NCBI RefSeq assembly: GCF_009002475.1
Contig: NZ_AP019860.1
Coordinates: 9,049,547-9,113,546 of the forward strand
Reading direction: 5' to 3'
Length of the DNA: 64,000 bases
From: Candidatus Uabimicrobium amorphum
GTDB taxonomy: Bacteria; Planctomycetota; Uabimicrobiia; Uabimicrobiales; Uabimicrobiaceae
Each line of letters starts with the position of its first letter. Within the stretch, counting starts at the first letter, position 1. This document shows, piece after piece, positions 18,542 to 26,516 of the stretch. The translations under genes were made by a program, and so were the position numbers. Below the pieces are notes generated by a model. The model ran no database searches. It was not told where the DNA came from and saw only the letters and a program-made list of their open reading frames with translations.

Positions 18542-19492
18542 CTATTCACTCACGCGTTTTTTTAACAAATCTTGCGCTGGTTTTTGTACATTTTCTAGTA
18601 CGCTGTTTTCGGCGATGTGTTCTAATATACCTCTACTTTTTTCCAATATATACGCATGATTTTGCGGTGAAATTTCCGCAATCGTAAGAAGCGAATACAA
18701 CGCTTTGTTGCGATCACCATGTGAAGGACGATGTAGCTGCGTTATTAAAGAGTCGCTAATGGCGCGAATGAGTTTTGGGTCTTTAATATACGATGTAAAA
18801 GGCATCATAAATCGCGAAATATTATTGCGTACTCCTACGCTGGGGTCATCAAGAAAAGTGTGTGCCACGGCGATGCTCTCCGCAGGTTTTAATGCCCAAT
18901 TGAGAAGAGTCGCTGCTTGCATACGATGCCAAGTATTTTTGGAGTATCGCAAAACGTGTAATATATTTTCGCGTTGTGCAGGAACTTGTTCGATGAGTTT
19001 TAGTACAATTTCATGCATTTGCGGATCACTGTAGTCGCGATATTTTCCGTCTTTTACAATTTCGTTTACCGCTTTTCCTTGTTCAAACAATTGTTGCTGT
19101 CTCTTTTGTAGTTTTTGATACAACTTTAAAGTTTCTTTGGTGACAAACTCGATTTCTTCTTCCGGAGCTTTACGAAATTGTGCGCGTTGCTGTTCACTTT
19201 TTTCGACGATATCGATGACCACGTAAAATTTAAAATTGAGATAGGAAACAATCGTCGCGTCGACATGGTACAAATTGTATTTGTCTTTTAGTTCTTTGTT
19301 GTAGGACATCAAGCGTTTATAGTATTGCATCGCATTTTGCGGAGTGTAAATGTCTTGCGGAGAAATAGGGTACAACTCCTTTACTTGTTCGCGCGTCATG
19401 GTTTTGTTGCCCATAATTTCAAAGCCACCCATTGTGTACTCTTCGGCGTAGACACTCGCAATGATCAGTAAAAGCCATAAGTATTTTTTCAT
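18542..19492 (-). CDS. Secreted protein, POTRA-like N-terminus and HEAT-like repeats
   Basis: 316 residues from ATG 19492, chosen because GAGGGAA precedes it and it begins a clean signal peptide (MKKYLWLLLIIASVYA); an ATG at 19507 is less likely. After the signal, GGFEIMGNKTMTREQVKEL and the later FKFYVVIDIVEK resemble a POTRA fold, the small domain in outer-membrane insertion proteins. From about 180 on, helical HEAT-like repeats follow (WHRMQAATLLNWAL, DPSVGVRNNISRFM). No catalytic residues are evident. It is convergent with the operon before it. Function unknown; an envelope scaffold is the best guess, and the POTRA call is tentative. Confidence 0.7.
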   Translation of the reverse strand: MKKYLWLLLIIASVYAEEYTMGGFEIMGNKTMTREQVKELYPISPQDIYTPQNAMQYYKRLMSYNKELKDKYNLYHVDATIVSYLNFKFYVVIDIVEKSEQQRAQFRKAPEEEIEFVTKETLKLYQKLQKRQQQLFEQGKAVNEIVKDGKYRDYSDPQMHEIVLKLIEQVPAQRENILHVLRYSKNTWHRMQAATLLNWALKPAESIAVAHTFLDDPSVGVRNNISRFMMPFTSYIKDPKLIRAISDSLITQLHRPSHGDRNKALYSLLTIAEISPQNHAYILEKSRGILEHIAENSVLENVQKPAQDLLKKRVSE

Positions 19493-19668
19493 GTTGATTT
19501 CCCTCATCGTAGACTCTTTGTTTTATTCCTACCTTAATTAAAGTACTTTTTGCTTGTAAAATCAAGCTTTTAGATACAAACTAGTTTTTGAAATATGCAC
19601 GAAAAATGATAGATCACTATAAGTTACAATGCTTGTCATTAAATATGAGATGAATGAGGATGGGCTCA

Positions 19669-21312
19669 ATGAAAGTCAAAGCGAAATCATTGAAAAAAAT
19701 AAAAAATAATACTTCGTACTATGATTGTGCTTTTTTTGTAAATGGAGTACTTTCCATCGAAAGTTGCCATTTTGAAAATTGTAGTTTTCGCACAGATGTC
19801 CATTTTTCGAACATCGAAAATTGTCGTTTTGTGAACTGTAATTTTTCTAGTAAGTTTTGTTTGGATTTGGGGGGAACGGGAATAACAGAGCTGCCAAAAG
19901 AGATATGGAAACTAACTTCGCTGACTCATCTAGATTTGAGTAGAACAGAAATAACAGAGCTGCCAAAAGAGATCGGGCAACTGACTTCGCTGACTTACCT
20001 CAATTTGAGTAGAACAGGAATCACGAAGCTACCAAAAGAGATATGGAAACTAACTTTTCTCACATATTTAGATGTGAGTTCAACAGAAATAAGAATAAGA
20101 AATCTACCAAAAGAAATAGGGCAACTAACTTCGCTCACTCACCTCGATGTGGGCAGAACAAAAATAAGAAAGTTACCAAAAGAAATAGGAAAACTAACTT
20201 CGCTCACTCATCTAGGTCTGGTGAAAACAAAAATAGCAGAGCTGCCAAAAGAGATATGGCAACTAACTTCGCTCACTCACCTAAGTTTGAATGAGACAGA
20301 AATAACAGAGTTGCCAAAAGAGATCGGGCAGCTAACTTCGCTCACTGACCTAAGTTTGGATGAGACAGAAATAACAGAGTTGCCAAAAGAGATCGGGCAA
20401 CTAACTTTACTCACTGACCTAAGTCTGGGTAAAACAGAAATAACAGAGTTGCCAAAAGAGATTGGGCAACTAACTTCGCTCACACACCTCAGATTAGACC
20501 ATACAAAACTAACCGAATTGCCAAAAGAAATAGGAAAGTTAACTTCTCTTACACGACTCACATTAAGTTACACAGCAGTAACGAAGTTACCACAAGAGAT
20601 CGGACGACTCACTTCTCTAGTAGAGTTGCATGTGGACTCAACAAGGATCGTGGCATTGCCACAACACATTGGGAAGCTTTCTTCACTAACACACTTATCT
20701 CTGTGTAATACCGAAATCAAAGAGTTACCCAAGGAAATCGGACAACTCGCCTCTCTTACGGAGTTATCTATGATAGGCGCAAAAATAACAAAGTTGCCCA
20801 AGGAGATAGGACAACTAAATTCTCTTATAAATTTAAACCTCATTGCTACGGAAATAAAAGAGTTACCAAAAGAGATAAGAGGGTTAACCTCTCTTACTTA
20901 TCTATACGTATGTGATACAAATATAACGAAGTTGCCGAAAGAAATAGGAGCACTAAATTCTCTTGAACTGTTATATATTAGTGAGTCTAAAATAACAAAG
21001 TTGCCGAAAGAAATAGGGCAACTGTCTTCGCTTACGCACCTAGGTTTGAAAGAATCAGAAATAACAGAGTTACCGAAAGAAATAGGACAACTCACATCTC
21101 TTACGTATTTATACCTCGATTATACAGGAATAACAAAGTTGCCCAAGGAGATAGGACAACTGACCTCTCTTACGTATTTATACCTTGATTATACGAAAAT
21201 AACAGAGTTGCCAAAAGAGATAGGAGAATTGACCTCTCTAAATAGGATAAGTTTGAGAGGAACAGGAATAACAGATGTACCCGAAGAGATAAAACATGCT
21301 ATAAGGAGATAG
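19669..21312 (+). CDS. Cytosolic leucine-rich-repeat protein (21 repeats)
   Basis: About 547 residues, no signal peptide or membrane helix. The N-terminal 70 residues carry C-x-F-x-x-C pentapeptide-like turns (ESCHFENCSF, ENCRFVNCNF). Then 21 repeats of 23 residues with consensus I-T-E-L-P-K-E-I-G-Q-L-T-S-L-T-H-L follow, one with two extra residues (TEIRIRNLP). The LPxxI pattern is that of intracellular leucine-rich repeats that bind proteins. No effector domain is attached. Of three ATGs close together (19654, 19660, 19669) the third has GAGGA at the right distance, and the paralogue at 21746 keeps the same arrangement. Codons for the repeats are highly similar, so copy number may vary between strains. 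Confidence 0.88.
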   Translation: MKVKAKSLKKIKNNTSYYDCAFFVNGVLSIESCHFENCSFRTDVHFSNIENCRFVNCNFSSKFCLDLGGTGITELPKEIWKLTSLTHLDLSRTEITELPKEIGQLTSLTYLNLSRTGITKLPKEIWKLTFLTYLDVSSTEIRIRNLPKEIGQLTSLTHLDVGRTKIRKLPKEIGKLTSLTHLGLVKTKIAELPKEIWQLTSLTHLSLNETEITELPKEIGQLTSLTDLSLDETEITELPKEIGQLTLLTDLSLGKTEITELPKEIGQLTSLTHLRLDHTKLTELPKEIGKLTSLTRLTLSYTAVTKLPQEIGRLTSLVELHVDSTRIVALPQHIGKLSSLTHLSLCNTEIKELPKEIGQLASLTELSMIGAKITKLPKEIGQLNSLINLNLIATEIKELPKEIRGLTSLTYLYVCDTNITKLPKEIGALNSLELLYISESKITKLPKEIGQLSSLTHLGLKESEITELPKEIGQLTSLTYLYLDYTGITKLPKEIGQLTSLTYLYLDYTKITELPKEIGELTSLNRISLRGTGITDVPEEIKHAIRR

Positions 21313-21430
21313 TATCGTTTTCGTAGATGGAAGCTATTCTTTATTTGTGTTATGCCGTAGACGATTATCACATTTCAAAATATACGTGAACGCAGCTCAG
21401 CAAATAAATCATAAAAGTCAAAAGAGTTTA

Positions 21431-21462
21431 TGAAAGTAGACAAAGATGAAAGTAGACAAAGA
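21431..21462 (+). repeat. 16-base tandem repeat before a small membrane-protein gene
   Basis: TGAAAGTAGACAAAGA occurs twice head to tail, and a third partial copy (TGAAACTA) begins the next gene's coding region. It spans the place where a ribosome site would be; GAAAGTAGA gives no strong one. Confidence 0.7.
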
Positions 21463-21734
21463 TGAAACTAGGTGACGATCTTAATTTATTTTGGATTTAT
21501 GTCAAAGGGTTTTTATTTATTTTTATCGTAGTTACAAGTGCATTATTGCTGTTATTTGAAGGCGCAATATGGCGAAGAGCGATGCTTATTGGCGTGTTGA
21601 TTTGGAGCTCTGCGCGAAGTTACTACTTCATGTTTTATGTCATCGAAAAATACGTAGATCGCGAGTATAAGTTTTCCAGTGTATACTCTTTTATTGTTTA
21701 TTTGATTCAAAAGCGCAAAACGAAAAATAAATGA
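21462..21734 (+). CDS. Small membrane protein between LRR genes
   Basis: 90 residues with two hydrophobic helices: about 13-32 (YVKGFLFIFIVVTSALLLLF) and about 39-59 (AMLIGVLIWSSARSYYFMFYV), followed by a basic tail ending KKRKTKNK-like. I do not recognise a family. The stop overlaps the first ATG of the second LRR gene (ATGA), though the better LRR start is 15 bases further on. The coupling suggests it is made together with that LRR protein and could anchor it to the membrane; this is inference. Confidence 0.6.
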   Translation: MKLGDDLNLFWIYVKGFLFIFIVVTSALLLLFEGAIWRRAMLIGVLIWSSARSYYFMFYVIEKYVDREYKFSSVYSFIVYLIQKRKTKNK

Positions 21735-21745
21735 GGATGTTGTCA

Positions 21746-23677
21746 ATGGAAGTAAAATTGAAATCATTAGACGAAATAGAGAATGATACTTCGTACCATG
21801 GTTGTACTTTTTTTCTAGGCCAAGACGAAAAGTACGAAGCAAATGGTTGCATTTTCGAAAATTGTAGTTTTCGCACAGATGTAAACTTTTGCAAAATAGT
21901 AAATAGTCGTTTCATTAATTGTAGTTTCTCGAGTAAGTTCTGTCTTGACTTGAGTGGTGCAGAAATAACAGAGGTACCAGAAGATATATTTAAATTAGCT
22001 TTTCTGACCCATCTCAATTTAAGTGAGACAGAGATCACAGATTTACCTAAAGAGATAGGAGAACTAACCTCTCTTACTCATCTATATTTGAATAATACAA
22101 TGATCGTAAAGCTACCACAAGAGATTTGTAAGCTATCAGCTCTCACCCATTTCAATTTAACTGGATCAGATATTACAGATTTACCCAAAGAGATAGGAGA
22201 ACTAACCTCTCTTACTCATCTATACTTGAATAATACAATGATCGTAAAGCTACCACAAGAGATTGGTCAGCTATCAGCCCTCACCCATCTCAATTTAAGT
22301 GAAACAGATATCACAGAGTTACCCAAAGAGATAGGAGAATTAACCTCTCTTACTCATCTATATTTGAATAATACAATGATCGTAAAGCTACCACAAGAGA
22401 TCGGTAAGCTATCATCCCTCACCCATCTCAATTTAAATGGATCAGAAATAACAGAGTTACCCAAAGAGATCGAGGAACTAACCTCCCTTACTGATCTATA
22501 CTTAGGTGATACAAAGATCGCAAAGTTACCACAAGAGATTGGTCAGCTATCTGCTCTCACTCTCTTGGATTTAACTGGATCAGAGATCACAGAGTTACCC
22601 AAAGAGATAGGAGAACTAACCGCTCTTACTCATCTATGTTCGTGTAGAACAAAAATAACAAAATTACCCAGAGAAGTTGGATTACTATGTTCTCTTACAA
22701 TACTCAACTTGAGTTGCGCAGAAACAACAGAGCTGCCAAAAGAGATAAAGAAACTTACCGGTCTTATCCATCTAGATATGAGTTATACAAATATTACAGA
22801 GTTACCCAAAGAGATAGGAGAACTAACCTCTCTTACTCATCTATACTTGAAGGGGACAAAAGTAATGGAGTTGCCAAAAGAGATAGGAGAATTAACCTCT
22901 CTTACCCATCTGTACCTAAATGAGATAAAAATAACAGAGGTACCAAAAGAGATATTTCAACTAAGCTCTCTTACTTATCTCAACTTGGTTTGCACAGAAA
23001 TAACAGGTTTACCAAAGGAGATAAAAAAACTAACCTCTCTTACTCAGCTGTACTTAAGCTATACAAAAATAACCGCGTTGCCAAAAGAGATAAAGGAACT
23101 TACTGCTCTTACTCATCTATACTTGAGCGATACAAAAATAACCGCGTTGCCAAAAGAGATAAAAGGACTCACTTCTCTTCGCGAACTAGGCTTGAGTTGT
23201 ACCGAAATAGTCGAATTGCCAAAAGAGATAAAAGCACTATCGGCTCTTACTCATCTAGATTTAAGTGGAACAAAAATAGTAGATTTACCTAATGAATTAG
23301 GGCAATTGTCATGCCTTACGGATCTCTATTTGGATAATACAATAATAACAACGCTACCAAAAGAGATAAAAGAACTATCTGCTCTTACGCATTTGGATTT
23401 AAGTAAAGCAAAAGTAGTGGAGTTGCCCAAAGAGATCGGAAGGCTTTCTTGTCTTACTTGTTTAAACTTGAGTGAGACAAAAATAACAGAGCTACCCAAG
23501 GAAATTGGAGAACTTTCTTCGCTTAAGGAGCTATATCTGGATGAAACAAGCATAACCGAATTGCCTAAAGAGATGGGAAAACTTACTTCTCTTGTTTTGT
23601 TATCTTTGTGGGATACAGAAATAACAAAGTTACCAAATGAAATCGAAAGGATTCCGTCTCTTCGTATTGATATGTAG
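21746..23677 (+). CDS. Cytosolic leucine-rich-repeat protein (25 repeats), paralogue
   Basis: About 643 residues, clearly a paralogue of the LRR gene at 19669: same C-x-F-rich N-terminus (CIFENCSFRTDVNF, FCLDLSG) and same 23-residue repeats, here 25. Early repeats alternate two types (LPKEIGELTSL and LPQEIGKLSAL), giving a 46-residue double unit repeated almost unchanged three times. No signal, membrane helix or enzymatic domain. The ATG at 21731 overlaps the previous stop, but GAGGA at 21733 best serves ATG 21746, as in the paralogue. A terminator follows. Likely a binding protein; the ligand is unknown. Confidence 0.88.
   Translation: MEVKLKSLDEIENDTSYHGCTFFLGQDEKYEANGCIFENCSFRTDVNFCKIVNSRFINCSFSSKFCLDLSGAEITEVPEDIFKLAFLTHLNLSETEITDLPKEIGELTSLTHLYLNNTMIVKLPQEICKLSALTHFNLTGSDITDLPKEIGELTSLTHLYLNNTMIVKLPQEIGQLSALTHLNLSETDITELPKEIGELTSLTHLYLNNTMIVKLPQEIGKLSSLTHLNLNGSEITELPKEIEELTSLTDLYLGDTKIAKLPQEIGQLSALTLLDLTGSEITELPKEIGELTALTHLCSCRTKITKLPREVGLLCSLTILNLSCAETTELPKEIKKLTGLIHLDMSYTNITELPKEIGELTSLTHLYLKGTKVMELPKEIGELTSLTHLYLNEIKITEVPKEIFQLSSLTYLNLVCTEITGLPKEIKKLTSLTQLYLSYTKITALPKEIKELTALTHLYLSDTKITALPKEIKGLTSLRELGLSCTEIVELPKEIKALSALTHLDLSGTKIVDLPNELGQLSCLTDLYLDNTIITTLPKEIKELSALTHLDLSKAKVVELPKEIGRLSCLTCLNLSETKITELPKEIGELSSLKELYLDETSITELPKEMGKLTSLVLLSLWDTEITKLPNEIERIPSLRIDM
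22037..22450 (+). repeat. 138-base tandem repeat, three copies, inside LRR gene
   Basis: Units begin at 22037, 22175 and 22313, exactly 138 bases apart, and are nearly identical; each encodes two 23-residue LRRs. A more diverged unit starts at 22451. This is recent in-frame expansion. Confidence 0.9.
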
Positions 23678-23729
23678 AATATTTATTTCCTAAGCTCTTT
23701 TCAGCATGAGAAACCTCTGGTGTCTAATA

Positions 23730-23762
23730 AAAAAAGCTCCCTTATTTACAGGGAGCTTTTTT
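23730..23762. terminator. Bidirectional intrinsic terminator
   Basis: A perfect 13-bp stem (AAAAAAGCTCCCT with its complement) and 7-base loop, with T runs on both strands, between the convergent LRR gene and secreted-protein gene. Confidence 0.88.
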
Positions 23763-23797
23763 GTGTAGTATACGGAAATTTACTTATTTATGATGGG

Positions 23798-24886
23798 TTA
23801 TTTTGCCACCCATACATTGATAAGACCAACAACAGTTGCTGTGGAGTTACCGTATTTGTCCAAGTATCCATGACCTATGTTGCATGTACTTTTCTTGACG
23901 ATTCTGGTGCGAATGATGTTGCCTTCGATTTTCACATTGACCCACACACCTGGTACCATGGTACTATTACCACAAGGGTGGCATCTGGCGTGACGGTTGT
24001 GGATATAGTTTTTGGAACCATACTTAGGATAATCAATCGGCATGGTAGGATCAAGGTAAAGGATACGGCCTTTCTTCTCTGAGTCCCACACGATGGTGTC
24101 CCATTCCTTCGAACCCGTTGGCCACCAAATAAATCCACCACAACCTTTAGAAGACAGTTTCTTCTTTTTGATTTGCATGCTGAACTTGGCGCTGGCTTCC
24201 TTTTCACGCAGGTTGAGCTTTTGCGGAACGATGTGCGCCTGACATGCTACGTCTTGCATCAACCAGTCATTTGCGGTAATTTGCTGAGAAATTTTTTCGG
24301 AAGTTCCGATAAAAGAAGATGTTGTTAGATCTACCTGCAAAGGTTTTGTCGGATCTTCTGTCATCGAGTATGCCAAGCATTTCCAGTTATTTTCACTCGG
24401 ATTTTCACTGTATACTTCGGCAAGACGAAAATTTTTCGCAGCATATTCGTAGGAAATCTTACTTTCGGTACCGTTACTGTTTTGTCCAATAAAGGTACTT
24501 TCTTCGCGATTATAACCTACGATGGTGCATGTGGTTCCAAAAACAGGTTTCTCGTCTTTCACAACCCACATATAGACATTGACGTGATAACCATTGGCGA
24601 GAAGACCTTCTATCAGTCGTGGGTTACTCAAACTGTAGAAACTTTCTTGTGGTTGTTCGTCACTATTGTAAAAAGGATTGTGTGTAGGAGCTGATTTGGA
24701 ATAGCTGTTGTTTATAGACGCTGGAATAGTATCTTGTTGATAACTCACATATGAATGAAATTCTTCTGTCAATTCACTGACAATAGTTGGAGAATTGAAT
24801 ACTTGTAAGTTAAAATAAACAACAGGAAGTTTTTCACTGCAAACGAATGCAGTTACGAAAATAATAAATATTGCTTTTCTTAGCAT
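23798..24886 (-). CDS. Secreted protein of unknown function
   Basis: 362 residues with a signal peptide (MLRKAIFIIFVTAFVCS). The mature part has no family I recognise. It is rich in Tyr, Asn and Thr, with cysteines in RHARCHPCGNS and KGCGGFIWWPTGS that could form disulfides. The segment GKVIGR-like is absent, but the C-terminal 60 residues (VPGVWVNVKIEGN, IRTRIVKKSTC) look like a beta-rich domain. It is single-gene, facing away from the amidohydrolase pair across a 120-base AT-rich divergent region, and shares a terminator with the LRR gene. A role at the cell surface is likely from the signal peptide only. Confidence 0.65.
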   Translation of the reverse strand: MLRKAIFIIFVTAFVCSEKLPVVYFNLQVFNSPTIVSELTEEFHSYVSYQQDTIPASINNSYSKSAPTHNPFYNSDEQPQESFYSLSNPRLIEGLLANGYHVNVYMWVVKDEKPVFGTTCTIVGYNREESTFIGQNSNGTESKISYEYAAKNFRLAEVYSENPSENNWKCLAYSMTEDPTKPLQVDLTTSSFIGTSEKISQQITANDWLMQDVACQAHIVPQKLNLREKEASAKFSMQIKKKKLSSKGCGGFIWWPTGSKEWDTIVWDSEKKGRILYLDPTMPIDYPKYGSKNYIHNRHARCHPCGNSTMVPGVWVNVKIEGNIIRTRIVKKSTCNIGHGYLDKYGNSTATVVGLINVWVAK

Positions 24887-25008
24887 CTGACCTTCCTATT
24901 CTTGTAATTTATATACTATATGAAATTTGCAAGATAAACATTTTCATTCAATTATATAATATAATGCTTTATGGAAAAACGTTTTTCTGATTTTTTAGAA
25001 AGTGATTT

Positions 25009-25755
25009 ATGAATTTTGACATAATAGATGGGCATACACATGTTCATTCATTGCCCAATCACATGTGGGACTCTCCTCCAGAAAGAATTGTAAAACTGAT
25101 GGATGAGGCCAATATCTCCAAAGCGGTGATTATGCCATATGGAGAGATTTTACCCGAAGATCTAAGTCTTCTTGAATATACGATTGCGTCGGTCAAAAAA
25201 TTTCCTGAGCGCTTAATGGGTTTTGCGCGCATGCACCCAGGTGGTGGAAAAGAAGGGGTGGAAATATTCGAAAAGTCCGTTGTGGAAGACGGGATACGCG
25301 GCTTAAAATTTCACCCTGTCGGGACATCTATACACCCAGCTGATCCCTTAACGGTTATGTTTGTAGAAAAGGCGTGTGAGTTAGGAGTCCCCACTTTGTT
25401 TCATTGTGGAGATGAAGAATGGACACTTCCGCTGCAAATTGCGAAACTACTGAAGAAAGTTCCCGACGCGAAAGTGATTCTTGGACATATGGGGGGATAT
25501 TTTCACGTCGAAGATGCCATTGCCGTGGCAAAAGACTATGAAAATTGCTATTTGGAAACTTCGGCGACCCCAAATCCAAAAATCATCGAAAAAGCCGTGA
25601 AAGAATTGGGAGCACATCGCGTGATTTTTGGTAGCGATGGTCCAGGATGCTTGCCTAAATTGGAGGTGGAAAAAATAACCGTTTTGCAGCTGGATGCACA
25701 AGACGAAAAACAAATATTTCACGATAACATTATGCAATTGTTAGGATCCAAATGA
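25009..25755 (+). CDS. Amidohydrolase (Amidohydro_2-type metal-dependent hydrolase)
   Basis: 248 residues, a TIM-barrel metallohydrolase of the amidohydrolase superfamily. The metal-binding set is complete: D-G-H-T-H (about 7-11), LFHCGDEE (third His), ILGHMGGYF (fourth His) and FGSDGPG (catalytic Asp). No signal peptide, so cytoplasmic. Relatives hydrolyse or decarboxylate small ring or amide substrates; the substrate cannot be told. It overlaps the next gene by 4 bases (ATGA), so the two are probably translated together and may form a complex. Confidence 0.85.
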   Translation: MNFDIIDGHTHVHSLPNHMWDSPPERIVKLMDEANISKAVIMPYGEILPEDLSLLEYTIASVKKFPERLMGFARMHPGGGKEGVEIFEKSVVEDGIRGLKFHPVGTSIHPADPLTVMFVEKACELGVPTLFHCGDEEWTLPLQIAKLLKKVPDAKVILGHMGGYFHVEDAIAVAKDYENCYLETSATPNPKIIEKAVKELGAHRVIFGSDGPGCLPKLEVEKITVLQLDAQDEKQIFHDNIMQLLGSK

Positions 25756-26480
25756 GTATTTTTGACATTCATATGTACCTGGGAAAATCTTTATTTCACA
25801 AGGATTTTTTCTTAGAAAATGTGCAGCAATTACAAAAAGAATATTCTCTCACAAAAGCAGCGGTGATACCGACAAAGCCGTTTGACTACGACTATGAAAA
25901 ACCCAACGGCGATTTGTGTGATCTCGCGCAAAATCATGAGGATTTACATCACATTTTACGTGTAGACCCCTGGCGTAATGAACAGGCGCTACGCATGGTC
26001 AAAGAAACAAAAAGTCCGGTGCTATTTTTGCATTTTTTCGAAGAGCAAATCTATCCCACAAATCCTCTGGTGAAGCAAGTCGTCGAAGAAGCAAAAAGTA
26101 AAAATCTCGCCGTTATGCTCGCTTGCGGATATTTGCCGTTTTCCCATAGTGCGCAAGTGCAACCACTCGTGAGCGCATTTCCCGATGTACGCTTTATCAT
26201 AACGCATGGTGGGCAAATTAACATCAGCGGTATGCACATGGCGGAAGCTTTTGAGATTTTTCGCGACCATGAAAATACTTTTTTTGAAACCAGTGGTATC
26301 TATCGCGAAGACTATATCGAAGATGCGATCGATAAACTGGGTAGTGAACGCGTACTATTTGGTAGTGGTTCACCGTACTACTATTTCCCTTTTGAGGTGA
26401 GAAGAATTGAGCACCTAAAAACTTCGAGTAGTATAAAAGATAAAATATTTTCCAAAAACGCGCATATGTTTTTTTCGTAG
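25752..26480 (+). CDS. Degenerate amidohydrolase-fold paralogue
   Basis: 242 residues, aligning along its length with the gene before it, but lacking most metal ligands. D-I-H-M-Y replaces D-x-H-x-H (second His lost), MLACGY replaces LFHCGD (third His lost), and FGSGSPY replaces FGSDGPG (catalytic Asp lost). Only the His in IITHGGQ and the first His remain. The fold-bearing hydrophobic segments are intact and there is no frameshift, so this looks like a maintained pseudoenzyme. The 4-base overlap with the active paralogue suggests a heteromeric partner or regulator. The asparagine synthetase gene starts 36 bases downstream. Confidence 0.8.
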   Translation: MSIFDIHMYLGKSLFHKDFFLENVQQLQKEYSLTKAAVIPTKPFDYDYEKPNGDLCDLAQNHEDLHHILRVDPWRNEQALRMVKETKSPVLFLHFFEEQIYPTNPLVKQVVEEAKSKNLAVMLACGYLPFSHSAQVQPLVSAFPDVRFIITHGGQINISGMHMAEAFEIFRDHENTFFETSGIYREDYIEDAIDKLGSERVLFGSGSPYYYFPFEVRRIEHLKTSSSIKDKIFSKNAHMFFS

Positions 26481-26516
26481 TCGTTTTTATCAACCAATAT
26501 TTGAAAAGAATTTCAC

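Noticed and set aside
20277..21095. Long antisense frames opposite the first LRR gene
   Set aside because: They are shadows of the regular LRR repeats; similar frames appear opposite every repeat block and lack starts with ribosome sites.
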